Origin: Kingdonia uniflora
Taxonomy: Eukaryota > Streptophyta > Magnoliopsida > Ranunculales > Circaeasteraceae
Direction: 5' to 3'
DNA: 64,000 nucleotides
Assembly (NCBI GenBank): GCA_014058105.1
Contig: JACGCM010002435.1
Coordinates: forward strand, 1 to 64,000
Within the stretch, counting starts at the first letter, position 1, and every line of letters starts with the position of its first letter. Made by a program: the position numbers and the translations under genes. A model generated the notes under the pieces. That model saw only the letters and a program-made list of their open reading frames with translations. It was not told the origin of the DNA and ran no database searches. Of the stretch, positions 34,741 to 45,060 are shown piece by piece.

Positions 34741-34779
34741 GCCACGTGGTCATGGGTTCGATTCCCACAAACGGCGCCA
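34727..34779 (+). other. tRNA 3'-half-like sequence containing the primer site of element E
   Basis: On the plus strand this ends ACGGCGCCA and carries a T arm (ATGGG, loop TTCGATT, CCCAC), a 5-base variable loop TGGTC, and an anticodon-arm-like CGTGA, TTTTTAG, CCACG with four of five pairs. The anticodon position would be TTT, hence possibly Lys. The minus strand is therefore a primer site extended from about 14 bases in the other elements to about 50. No matching 5' half (acceptor and D arm) is present, so it is not a tRNA gene. Gag sequence follows directly. Confidence 0.65.
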
Positions 34780-34781
34780 AA

Positions 34782-35474
34782 TATAGGAGCTTGATTTCAT
34801 AGTGGGGAAACTTTGCTCTTATGCCTTGAGAAATATCTTCGACTAGGGGTCTTACAAATATATAAGGCAATAATATAAGAGATTACAACACTAACATACT
34901 TTCTTGGAGTCCATGAATAGGTATTCTCCACGACCTCTAATGAGGATTTGAATAGAAGATGGTATAAATATTGATTAAGGTAATAGTTCTAACTGAGAGA
35001 GGGTTACAAGGTACTCGAAGGTGATGTTGGGATGGTTTTAGGCAGTATTTTTATATCCTCTCCACCGTGTTCCCTTTTTTTATTTATAGGAGATAGAAAA
35101 TGATGAGTCACCATATGAGGTCAGATTTCATATATATCCCTTGGGGCAACTATCCTATACGAGAAGTCGGTTCAAGCACTGTAGCTGTCTGGCGGATTGT
35201 TTCAGCAGTTTTGTTTAGTGAGCTGGCTGTCTGGTGTATCTGCCTTTGACCACGCATTACTATGGTCGAAGTTATTATGGAGTTAATGTTGATCGACTGG
35301 ATTTGGCTTTGGCTTCGACTAACTTCGATATTACTTTTGAGTGCTCGAGTGTTCGATTAATCCCGAAGGCTTCGTGGAATTTGATGTCGCCTTGTTGGGT
35401 TTTAAGGCTCTAAGTAGGCTTTAATGCAGCCTACTATGATCAAAGTCTTGGAAAACTGCAAGTAGGCTACTATA
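34782..35474 (-). repeat. 5' LTR of element E
   Basis: 693 bp, plus-strand ends TATAGGAGC...GGCTACTATA, pairing with 25105-25759. A minus-strand TATA box CCTATAAATA is near 35081-35090. ATGAT at 35475-35479 completes the target duplication. Confidence 0.9.
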
Positions 35475-37842
35475 ATGATCTTTTGTGCAGTAGCATATAG
35501 TCAAATAATCACATCCCAGATCTAGCTACAATATTTAGCATTCTTCGATTTTAAAGAATGCAAGTCAATCCTTATAATTGTCAATTCAGAGTACATTCAG
35601 GCCGATTCCTTGGCCATCTCATCAGGAAGAAGGGGATTGAGGCCGACCACGAAGGACGTACAAAAACACGAAGGACGTACAAAAACACCTGTCGGCAAGA
35701 TTGTCGCTATCAACCGATTCATTTCTAAATCTTCAGATCGTTGTCGTCGGTTGTTCCTACTACTCTAAGGATGTACCAAAGGAGGAAAAGTTCAGCCCAA
35801 CAAAGAGATCAAGTAGACGTTAGAATGTGAGGTAGCTTTTTAGGAGCACAAATCCTATCTAAGGAAGTCTTCCATCATGAGTACCCCAAAAGATAATAAG
35901 GAACTAATCATCTACCTGGTAGTTGCAGATACTTATATCAGCTTGGTTCTCATTCGACTTGAGGGGAAGGTTGAAAAGCTAGTCAATTTCATCAGCAAAA
36001 TCCTCACTCCCCCAGAAATGAAGTATTCAAAAATTGAGAGACTCATTCTAACTCTTGTTTATACTTCACAAAAACATAAGCACTACTTCCAAGCTCATTC
36101 AATCAAAGTCATGACAAACTACTTACTCCGAGAAGTTTTACCCAAAAGAAGAAAAATACACGAGAGTACAACAATGGCTAGTAAGTTTGGAAGAACATGA
36201 TATCAAGTTCAAACAACGACATTCCGAAAAGGGCCAGAACGTTGCCAATTTTCTCGTGGATTATCCAGTGAAAGATCTCGATTGGGAGGATCACAATCCT
36301 AACCTTATAGGGGAAATTACAGAAGATCCACCCACCAAAGGATTTGACGAACGAGTTGAATTGGTTGCAAGGAAAGGGGGGAGACTTCTTACAGAAGGTT
36401 CAGTAGGCCTCACATGGTCAAGAATTAGAATCGTATTGATTACTACTTCCAACGACAAAATTAAGAAATCAATTCGCTTAGATTTTGAAGCCTCTAACAA
36501 TGTCACAAAATACAAAGCTTTAATTCATGGACTCGACCTCGTTCTCAAACTTGGCATTCTAGAGCTTTCAATTTGTACAGATTCTCTACTCATCATCTAC
36601 CATTAATCTAAGCAATACAAGAAAAAATGTAAGATGATCGAGTATGCAGCCCTCGTTGCTGACAGGATGGGCATATTTGTGAAAGCAACTCTCGACTATC
36701 TGCCTTGAGGTAAAAACAAACATGTTGATTCCTTGGTTTATTTAAGCAGGGTCTTGGGTACAGAAGCCAGATATCTACAGATCAAAGTGATATCAACCCG
36801 CAATATTAATCGACATTCTGTTTGCACGATCAATACTAGAGGCAATGAAGAAGAGAACGATGATTGGCGAAGCCCTTCATTACCAACCTTGGCACCGACC
36901 ACAAATGCATAGGGTCCCTAACGAAAAATATAAAGGAGCGCCGACAGTTGATCAAGATTTTGAAGTGTTATACAGTTCAAAACGGTTATTTATATCGCCG
37001 TTCAGTCACGGCCTTATCTCAAGTGCCTTTCCGAGAAGAAAGCAGGTGGAATGATATGAGATTTACGTAAAGGGACTTGTGGCTCCCATGCCCGAGTATT
37101 CTGGCCAGGCATGCTCAACCAAGAAAAAGAGTACTCACGCAAATGTGATTCATGTCAGCGACATGATCACATGATCTGTGCCCATGCGCTTGAGCTACAT
37201 GCAAGCAAGATGTTCTAGCCATTTAAGCGGTGGGCGCTCGACCTCATCGGAGAAATTCTAAATACTCTAGGTTACCGACGATACCTACTCGTAGCAATAA
37301 ATTATTTTACAAAATGGGTAGAAGCAGTTCCACTCTGTCGAACTATAGAAGAAGAGGTCATCTATTTTATTTGGGAACACATTATTTCACGGTTTGGATG
37401 CCCCCACCTGATTCAGATCAATAATTGGCCCTAGTTCATTGGTAAAAAGGTCATAGCCTTCCATAACAAACACAACATCATCCACTCACCATCAAATCCC
37501 TACTACCCTCAAGGAAATGGCCAAGTCAAAATCACCAATAAAATAATCATAGATGCACTCAAGAAAAGGCTATAATCACAGGAAAAAAGGTAATTGGATA
37601 TAATAGGTTCTTCCTGTCTTATGGGCATACCGTACCACTCCACATCAATCAATCGGCTATACCCTATTCCTCCTTGCCTATGGCACAAAAGCCGTCATTC
37701 CAACAAAATTCAACCATCCAGTCAAAGATCACAAACTTGCCGATGAAGAGAATGAGTTCGAATTGGCTTGTAATATGAATTGGATTAGTGAAACTGGGGA
37801 ACACACTATTGCCAACCTAAGTTGTTATCACCATATGCTGGC
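35475..37842 (+). pseudogene. pol: pol of element G (RT end, RNase H, archaeal RNase H, integrase), degenerate
   Basis: Plus strand. It starts at LLC after the YIDD motif (see 7090-7140, 25094-25104). The RT thumb is at 35570-35640 (NCQFRVHSGRFLGHLI). RNase H is in an open stretch 35877-36200 with ADTYISLVLIRLEGKVEKLV and YSKIERLILTLVYTSQ. Archaeal RNase H is in 36187-36606 with RIRIVLITTSNDKI and SNNVTKYKALIHGLDL. Integrase runs from 36840 to the H insertion at 37842, including a C-terminal part NMNWIS...IANLSCYHHML. A 19-bp tandem duplication lies at about 35655-35692. Sequence is closest to the A and D subfamily. The rest of G is interrupted by H. Confidence 0.85.
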
Positions 37843-38585
37843 TGAAGTAGCCTACATGCAGCCTTCTAGCTCTAGTCGAACACTCAAAGGCTACATCGAA
37901 GCCTACATAAATACCTTGAAGCCCATTCAATCCGTAAACAAGCCTTCCAAGACTACACGAAGATGAGCCTCGACTATGAACAAGACTTAAAGATAAAGAT
38001 AGATCCGTCAGCACACGAACTCCACATCAGCATCAGAAATACTTCAACCATATTTATACGTGGTTGAAGGCAAACTTTTTAGATAGCCAGCTCACTAGAC
38101 AAGAACGGTGGCGTTGTTGGTCCTAACAGCTATAGTGACAGAACCAATAACGGTTAGTGTGTCAGAGTACAGTGCCAGACTCGACATTTACGGTGTCAAC
38201 ACCAACTCTGGGATACCCGCCTATTACCCGGAGGGTACACATGTAATTTGACCTCCTATGGTGACTCAGCCCTTCCTGTGTTCTATAAATAGGAGGGAGG
38301 GGGAACCATAGAGAGTTTATGAAATCTCTCCCCAGGAACCTTGCATTTTACCTTCGATCTCCCTGTAAAGTACCCAGTATTCAAACCTTCGACTACTCAA
38401 CAGTAATATCAAATCTCTTAAACATCTTCATCAGAGATCGTGGAGTGTCCCTTTCTAAGCCTCCACGCAAGTATATTATCAGTAGGATTTTAGTATTATT
38501 GATTATATGCTTGAATCCTTTGGTAGAAGATAAACCACATGGTATAAGAGCCAACTTCCCCTCCTTGTGAAGTTAGGCCCCTACA
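37843..38585 (+). repeat. 5' LTR of element H
   Basis: 743 bp from TGAAGTAGCCTAC to GGCCCCTACA. It pairs with 63286-64000. The left edge is where G's integrase frame (CYHHMLA) breaks. Confidence 0.92.
38284..38291 (+). promoter_or_regulatory. TATA box in H 5' LTR
   Basis: TATAAATA in GTTCTATAAATAGGAGG. The same phrase occurs in the LTRs of J (42840-42847, 55368-55375) and the H 3' LTR (63727-63734). Confidence 0.75.
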
Positions 38586-38587
38586 TT

Positions 38588-38602
38588 TGGCGCCGTCTAT
38601 GC
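38588..38602 (+). other. Primer binding site of element H
   Basis: TGGCGCCGTCTATGC starts 2 bp after the 5' LTR, the best-preserved Tat-type site in the window. Confidence 0.88.
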
Positions 38603-38668
38603 TTTTCCACCCTACAAGCTTCCCCTTGCCTTATTCTTTCCTTTGTTAATTCTTACAAATTATTTCTA

Positions 38669-40500
38669 ATGGCCCCCACCCTCTGCTCCACTTCCAACCA
38701 TGCCGGCAACTTCGCTGATGGAGTGGCTACCTAGCTAGCCCTTCTTACTCAGCAGTTCGCACAGGCTGAAGAGCATCACCGAACACAATTGCGCGAGGAA
38801 CGCGAATAGCACCAGTAAGAGTTTAAAGATAAACGGCAGCGCCATTTAAATGATGCTGACAAATAATACCGTGCTAACGATGACCTACACAACACAGTTC
38901 GTGAGTTGCAATGGTTACTACCTCTAGACACCCCTTTGCCATCTCGAACACCCGCCCCGTCACTCGGGTCTGCCCGCGCTCGACTGGGGCCCCTACCACA
39001 TTTGAAGTACCCCCAGCCCATCTTGGTATCGAGGATGCTCCCCCTATTGTTCCCCCTACTAGCTCCATACATCATGGCATCCACCCCACGGAAGACTCAT
39101 AAGACTCCACCTTTCGCTCAATCAGATACCCCAAACGTCGCCCTGCTTAGGAATGCCTCGGGGAGCGCAGCGCCGAACACACGGCGAACAATTGGCCTCA
39201 TCACCCGCGAACCTACCGATCCCCCCCCTTATCCTATCTATCATGCACAGCAGGACCTCGACTACAAAATCTACCCTACCATTCACATCAGTGCGAGCCC
39301 AGCACCAAATTTATGGAGTCGGTTGCATAATCCTCTCTGCCCCAAACTCCTCGCTATCGAGGTACGTTCAAATTTTAGAGCCCCCAAAATCAGTAAATAT
39401 CACAATACCGACCCTCAATTCCGCATTCTAGAATTCCAAAATGCTCTGAGCCTTTACTCCACGACTGACCACCTGATCTGTTGACTTTCCCCACCAGCCT
39501 CACGGATAGCCCCCTTTGTTGGTATCATAGCCTTCCCAATGGCTCAATTCGAAGCTTTGAGCATTTATATGGCCTCTTCATAAGATAATTTTCCTTTAAC
39601 AAGGACCGTGAAGTCAGAGTCGATACCCTCTTCAGTTTCATAAAATTACCCAGTAGAACCCTTGAAGCCTTGACCAAGAGGTTCCTCAACGGGTCGTGCA
39701 AAGTCCGAAACCTCGATTGTGCGAATGTCGTACTTACGTATTCGAATGCCTTATCGGATAATAGCCATGTCAAAGAGTACCTGGTCCTCCACAAACTAGG
39801 AGCACTCGAGGAGATGGTCTCAAAAGTCAATTGGTATATCGACCTTAAGCACCTCCATGAATAAAATAAACAGGGGCATCCTTTGACCACCAACCCAAAT
39901 AAACTTTGGCAAGGCCTACCCTCCACTCCTACACCCTTGATCGCTTCTGTCTCATAGGAGATCGAAAACCGCAAACATCCCCTCATTGACAACACTGCTG
40001 AAGCTCAAAAATATCAACCGAAGCCGGTCCTTCCCAAACTTACTTCCCCCATCAACACCTTTTACTGCAGATCCTGGTAGATCGCATATGGCGTATCCCT
40101 TTCCCCATAGAGGTCAAACTAGGTGAACCTTACTTTGCCAGCCATACGTGCATTTGTCATCGCACCAACAAATACTTCTCTCTCGAACGCTCTCTCGAAA
40201 TAATCCTCAAGGCAGGTCGTCTACATCAGTTTGTTGCCGACCTCCCTAGTTACCTCAACGGGTCGTACCTCAAACCTCAACACTCTCTTGCTGCCGACCC
40301 TGGCAAAGTTCACATCTACCACGATCATTTCATCGATGTAAATATCATTGATAGTGGCCTTTCCAAAAGAAAGCGCAAGCTGTCGAAGAATACTACAATC
40401 TCACTTACCAGAAGAAGCTTCATGCCCTCTTACCAGAATCAAGCCAATGCCCTTGACCTGAGAGTATCTTATTTATCGACTGTGATATATCGTATGTTCA
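38669..40500 (+). pseudogene. gag: gag of element H, degenerate
   Basis: Start ATG 38669 (MAPTLCSTSNHAGN) aligns with J's gag start. A coiled N-terminal segment follows (LLTQQFAQAEEHHRTQL), then a Pro-rich stretch. The capsid core at about 39280-39600 reads NPLCPKLLAIEV.SNFRAPKI and FQNALSLYSTTDHLI. A frameshift near 39480 moves the remainder, including VKEYLVLHKLGALEEMVSKV at 39766-39830. The tail reads ILKAGRLHQFVADLPSYLNG near 40200-40260. Several TAG and TAA codons sit where J has sense codons. It would be the structural capsid protein. Confidence 0.85.
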
Positions 40501-42417
40501 TTTTCCCAATTCCGACCTATTAGTCATAATGATTAAGGTAGAAGACCTCATCCTCCACACCATTCTTATCGATACTGGAAGTGCAGCCAATGTACTTTTC
40601 CTTCAAACCGTCCAAACCATGAATGAAATAGACCTCATCACTACCGCCAATGTCAAACTGAAAGGTTTTAATGGGGGTACCAAAGTTGCTGTTGGTCCAA
40701 TCAGCTTTCCTGCTACTACTGGCCCAGTTATACTGCACACCAGTTTTCTTGTCATTGATAAGAAATCTGAGTACCTCAGAATCCTTGGGCGCGACTTGTT
40801 CCATGCCATGCGCACAATACATTCGACTTATTATTAGACCCTTCATTTCATCACCCCCTGTAGAACGTGGAACTTGAAAGGTTCTCAAAGTCTTACCCGT
40901 TCATGTGAGCATCCGGAGATTGATTAGACCCGCAAACTCATCAAACTACCAAAGCAATCACTGTCTCCTACTATTCCCATACCTTCAACATCTACCATCG
41001 AACCCATCGATCCCACTGTCTTCATTGAACTCGACAATCCTGGTCGAGGTACATTCATCAGAACCTTTCTGGATGAGGTCGAGTGCCTCGAACTCACAAA
41101 CTTCCTTTGAACAAACAAAGATGTTTCCGAAGGGACATTTCAGGAGAAGCCCGGTGTCGATCCCAGTTTAGCCTGTCATCACCTCGACCTCATCCCTCAT
41201 TCCGCAGTAGTAAAATAGAAGAAGCGTACCTTGGCACCACGACTTCGAGAGGCTGTAAACCTTGAGGTCGACAAGCTTATAGCTGCGGGTTTCATCATAG
41301 AAGTCAAGTATGTTGACTTGATATCTAATATTCTTGCAGTTCCTAAAATGAACGACAATATCAGGATCAGTGTCGACTTCACAGATCTCATCAAACACAC
41401 ACCGAAGGATAGCTTTCCCCTTTCGATCATTTTAGTACTCCTAGATGCCACTACTGAACATGAGCGCCTATCGATGATGGACGCGGCTTCGGGTTACAAT
41501 CAGGTACCCCTCCTCCTCGAGGATTAACTTAAAACTTTTTTTTATCACTGAACAAGGCCTTTATTATTTTAATGTCATGCCCTTCGGCTTTAAAAATGTC
41601 GGAGCCACCTACCAACACCATGTTACAACCATATTTAAACTCTTTCTTGGCAAGACGGTCGAAGTTTACATCGACGACATGTTATGCAAGAGCCTCCAAA
41701 AATAGACCCACATCCAGGACCTAACTGATGTCTTCGAACATACAACATGAAACTTAACCAAGATAAATGCCAATTTGGTGTTTTGTCTGGTAAATTTAAA
41801 GGCGAGCTTATCAGCAAACAGGGCATCGAGATCAACCCTACCCATATTCAAGCCCTTATCGACATGCCTTCGCCTAGAACCAAAAAAGATGCCCAAAAAG
41901 TGGTTGGTAGAATAGCATCCCAAAACCGTTTCATCTCTGAATCCTCCGACCGCTGTGCTTGGCGGCTCTTATATCTCTTACGCGACCAGGGCGTCTACAA
42001 GGCTAAAATGAAAAACAACCCCAAGATCAATTGGACACCCGACTGTGAACAGGCCTTCCTCAAACTTAAAACATTCCTTGGTCGACCACCCATCACCCGC
42101 AACCCGGTCGAAGACAAAACGCTTTCTTTATACCTCGCGGTCATAGAAACTTTTATCAGCTCAGTCCTCATTCGACTTGAATCCAACATTAAGAAACCTT
42201 TTTATTTTATAAGAAAAACTATGAGACCTACAAAAACTCGATACACAAAACTTAAGCGTTTGCTCCTTACCTTCGTCTATACTTCCCGAAAACTCAAACC
42301 ATATTTTTAAGCTCACCTTATCTGTGTTATAATAAGTAATCCCCTTCGAGAAGTTTTTAGCAAGAAAGAAAAATCAAGACGAGTACAATAGTGGTTCGTT
42401 TGTCTGGGGGAACACGA
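40501..42417 (+). pseudogene. pol: pol of element H, 5' part (protease, RT, RNase H) up to the J insertion
   Basis: Protease at 40529-40837 with ILIDTGSAANVLFLQ (catalytic aspartate kept) and ILGRDLFHAM. Reverse transcriptase at 41231-41720 has AVPKMNDNIRISVDFTDL, KDSFPLS, LSMMDAASGYNQV and, after a frameshift, VEVYIDDMLCKS with both aspartates. The RT thumb and RNase H lie in the long open stretch 41747-42310 (MKLNQDKCQFG, INWTPDCEQAFLKLKTFL, YLAVIETFISSVLIRLES). Stops lie near 41525 and 42310. Coding sequence stops at GAACACGA, where J begins, and resumes at 55665. Confidence 0.88.
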
Positions 42418-43141
42418 TGCAGTAGCCTACTCGCAGCCTTCTACCCCTGTCAAACACTCGAAGGCCACCTCGACGCCTACTCGAACATCTCAAAGCCTTC
42501 CAAAGATTATCCGATGACGAAGCATTGACTCTGAACAAAGCCTGGGAGTCAAACTCTACATCAACATAAGAAATACTTTGACCATATCAGTATATGGCCG
42601 AAGTGTGACAAGACAGACAGCCAGCTCACTAAACAAGATGGCGGCGTTGATGGTCCTTGCAGCTACAGTGACGGACCCAACAACAGCTGCAGTATCAAAC
42701 CACATAGACATATCCAACAACTGCTACAATGACAAACCCGACATTTTCGGCATCAACACCAATCTGGGATACCCGCTCGATATCCGGATGGAACACTTAC
42801 AATGTGACCTAACCTTGGGGCTCAACCCTTCTTATGTTCTATAAATAGGAGAGATGGGGATCCAAGGAGGGGTTATAGTTCTCTCCCTTAAGCCCTTACT
42901 GTTTACCTTTGACCACCCTGCAAAACACACAATACTCGAACCTTTGACTACTCAGTAGTAATATAAACTCTCTTAAAAATCCTCATCAGAGGTCGTGGAG
43001 CGTCACATTCTAGGCCTCCACACAAGTATATTGTCAATGGATCCCTTATGCTATAAATTATATACTTGAACCTATTTGATTCAAGACAAAACCCCGTGGT
43101 GTAAGAGACAACTTCCCTCCATACAAAGTTAGGCCCCTACA
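42418..43141 (+). repeat. 5' LTR of element J
   Basis: 724 bp from TGCAGTAGCC to GGCCCCTACA, pairing with 54944-55664. A TATA box is at 42840-42847. Confidence 0.92.
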
Positions 43142-43143
43142 TT

Positions 43144-43158
43144 TAGCGTTATCTGTGC
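43144..43158 (+). other. Primer binding site of element J, mutated
   Basis: TAGCGTTATCTGTGC where H has TGGCGCCGTCTATGC. Most changes are G-to-A or C-to-T, as expected from decay of methylated cytosines. Confidence 0.8.
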
Positions 43159-43222
43159 TTCCCACCCTACCAATCTCCCTTGTTCATTGTCTCCCTTATC
43201 AAGATGCCACAGATTATTCTCA

Positions 43223-45060
43223 ATGGCCCCTACCCTCCGTTTCAGTTCCACTCATGCCAGCAACTCTATCGACGGAGTGGCTGCCTAACTCGCCCTACTG
43301 TCCCAACAGTTCGCTCAAGCTGATGAGCGACACCATACACAACTGCACCAGGAACGTTAAAAGCACCGACAAGAATTTGAAGCTGAACACCGCCGCCGTC
43401 TAGATGATGCCGATTGACAGAACTGCGCGATTGATGAGCTGCGCAGCACAGTCCGAGAACTACCACATTTACAGCCACTGGAAGCTCCTCTACCGTCCCA
43501 TGCACCCACCCCGTCTCGCATCTCTGCTATAGACCGATTGGGATCCTTACCGCATATCCCATCACCTCCGGCTCACCGTGGAGCCGAAGGTGCTGCCCTT
43601 ACTATTCCCCCCACTGCCACAATGGACCTTGGCATCTACCCCACAAAAGACTCCTCTGATACCACACTTCGCTCCTTCAGACAACCCAAATGCCACCTTG
43701 TCCGAGAACATCTCGGGGAGCGCAGCGCTGAAAACATACCACACACTCGGCCTTATCATCCTCGAAACCCTCGATCCCCCCCTCATCCTTCCAATTATGC
43801 TCAGAAACATTTCGACTACAAAATCCAACATGTTATCCGTGTCAGTGCAAGCCCAACACCCAACTCATGGAGTCGACTGAATAATCCCCTCTGCCCCAAG
43901 CTCCTCACTATTGAGTTGCCTCTAAATTTTCGTGCTCCCAAACTCACCAAATACCGTAACAATGACCCTCAAACCCATATTCTCAAATTTCAAAATACTC
44001 TAAGCCTCTACTCTACAGCTGACCACCTGATGTATCGCTTTTTCCCTATAAGCCTTACAGATAGCCCTCTTCGATGGTACCATAACACTCCTAGTGGTAC
44101 TATTCAAAGCTTCGATCAACTATCCCATCTTTTTATCGCCTAATTTGCCTTCAATAAAGACAGAGAGGTCAGAGTTCATGCCCTCTTCAATTTCTGGAAA
44201 TCCAACAATAAAACCCTTGAAGCCTTTACCAGGAGGTTTCTCGACGAGTCTCGAAAATTCAAGAACCTTGACTGCGCGAATGTTGTCCTCGCATAATCAA
44301 ATGCCTTACCAGATCACAGCCATGTCAAAGAGTACCTAGTCCTCCACAAACCTCAAACCCTTTTGGAGATGCTTTCAAAAGTTAATGGCTATATCGACCT
44401 TGAACGCCTCCACGAATCGCGTAAATAAGGGAAACCTTCGGCCACTACCATCAATAAACCTCGACAAGGTCCACCTTCTACTCCTTCACCCCTGATCGCT
44501 CCTGTCTCACAGGAGACTGAGAGTCGTAAACACTCTTATAATGACAATAGTGCCGAATCTCACAGGAAGCGACCAAAGCCGATTCTACCCATACTCACTG
44601 CCTCTCTCAGCACCCTTCTACTACAGATACAGGCATATCCCATATAGCGTATCCCTTTTCCCATCATGGTAAAACCAGGGAAACATTACTGTGCCAACCA
44701 CAAGTGTAACTGCCACCACACCAACAAGTACTTCGCCCTGTAGTGCTTTCTCGAAATCATCCTCAAAGTAGGTCGTCTACATCAGTATGTTGCCAACCTT
44801 CACAGTTATCTTGACGAATAGTACCTTAAACCTCAACCTACTTCTGCTGTCGACCCGGCCGAGGTCCACATTTGCCAAATAAATTTAATTAAAGTCAATA
44901 ATATCGATAGCGGCCGTTCGAAGAGTAAATGCAAGCGTGTCGAAGAATTCTGCAAACTTACTTACCAAGAGAAGCTATCTGCCCTCTTACCAAAATCAAG
45001 TCTTTGTCCTCGACCCGAAGGCATCTCTTTTATCGACTATGATACATCGCATGTTCGTTG
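43223..45060 (+). pseudogene. gag: gag of element J, nearly full-length with point stops
   Basis: From ATG 43223 one frame runs with few frameshifts to about 44650: N-terminal helical part (LSQQFAQADERHH), Pro-rich linker, capsid core at about 43860-44330 with NPLCPKLLTIELPLNFRAP, FQNTLSLYSTADHLMYRFFP, DSPLRWYHNTPSGT and QSFDQLSHLFIA. VKEYLVLHKPQTLLEMLSKV and IDLERLHESRK follow. Stops are single-base TAA or TAG, for example where CAA or CAG would encode Q. The stretch to 45060 (CNCHHTNKYFAL, LHQYVANL) links to protease. No classic CCHC knuckle is evident. Confidence 0.87.

Larger units (their letters stand above)
25105..35474 (-). mobile_element. Element E: Tat-lineage retrotransposon with deleted gag
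   Basis: LTRs at 25105-25759 and 34782-35474, flanked by ATGAT at 25100-25104 and 35475-35479. Minus-strand order is LTR, tRNA-derived primer region, gag tail, pol, tandem repeats, antisense units a1 and b, polypurine tract, LTR. It belongs to the same subfamily as H and J. At 10.4 kb it is shorter because about 1.3 kb of gag, unit a2 and part of the RT-RNase H linker are missing. Confidence 0.9.

Noticed and set aside
34695..34779. Possible functional tRNA gene
   Set aside because: The T arm and CCA end are clear, but the 5' acceptor and D arm are absent; upstream bases read as gag (VNGHIDLE on the minus strand). The encoded CCA and the position next to an LTR show a primer-derived sequence.
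38776..39084. Minus-strand frames overlapping H gag
   Set aside because: They are shadows of the Pro-rich gag linker on the other strand; the sense frame aligns with J gag and explains the region.
43266..43831. Minus-strand frames overlapping J gag
   Set aside because: Same reason: complementary-strand shadows of gag with no independent homology.
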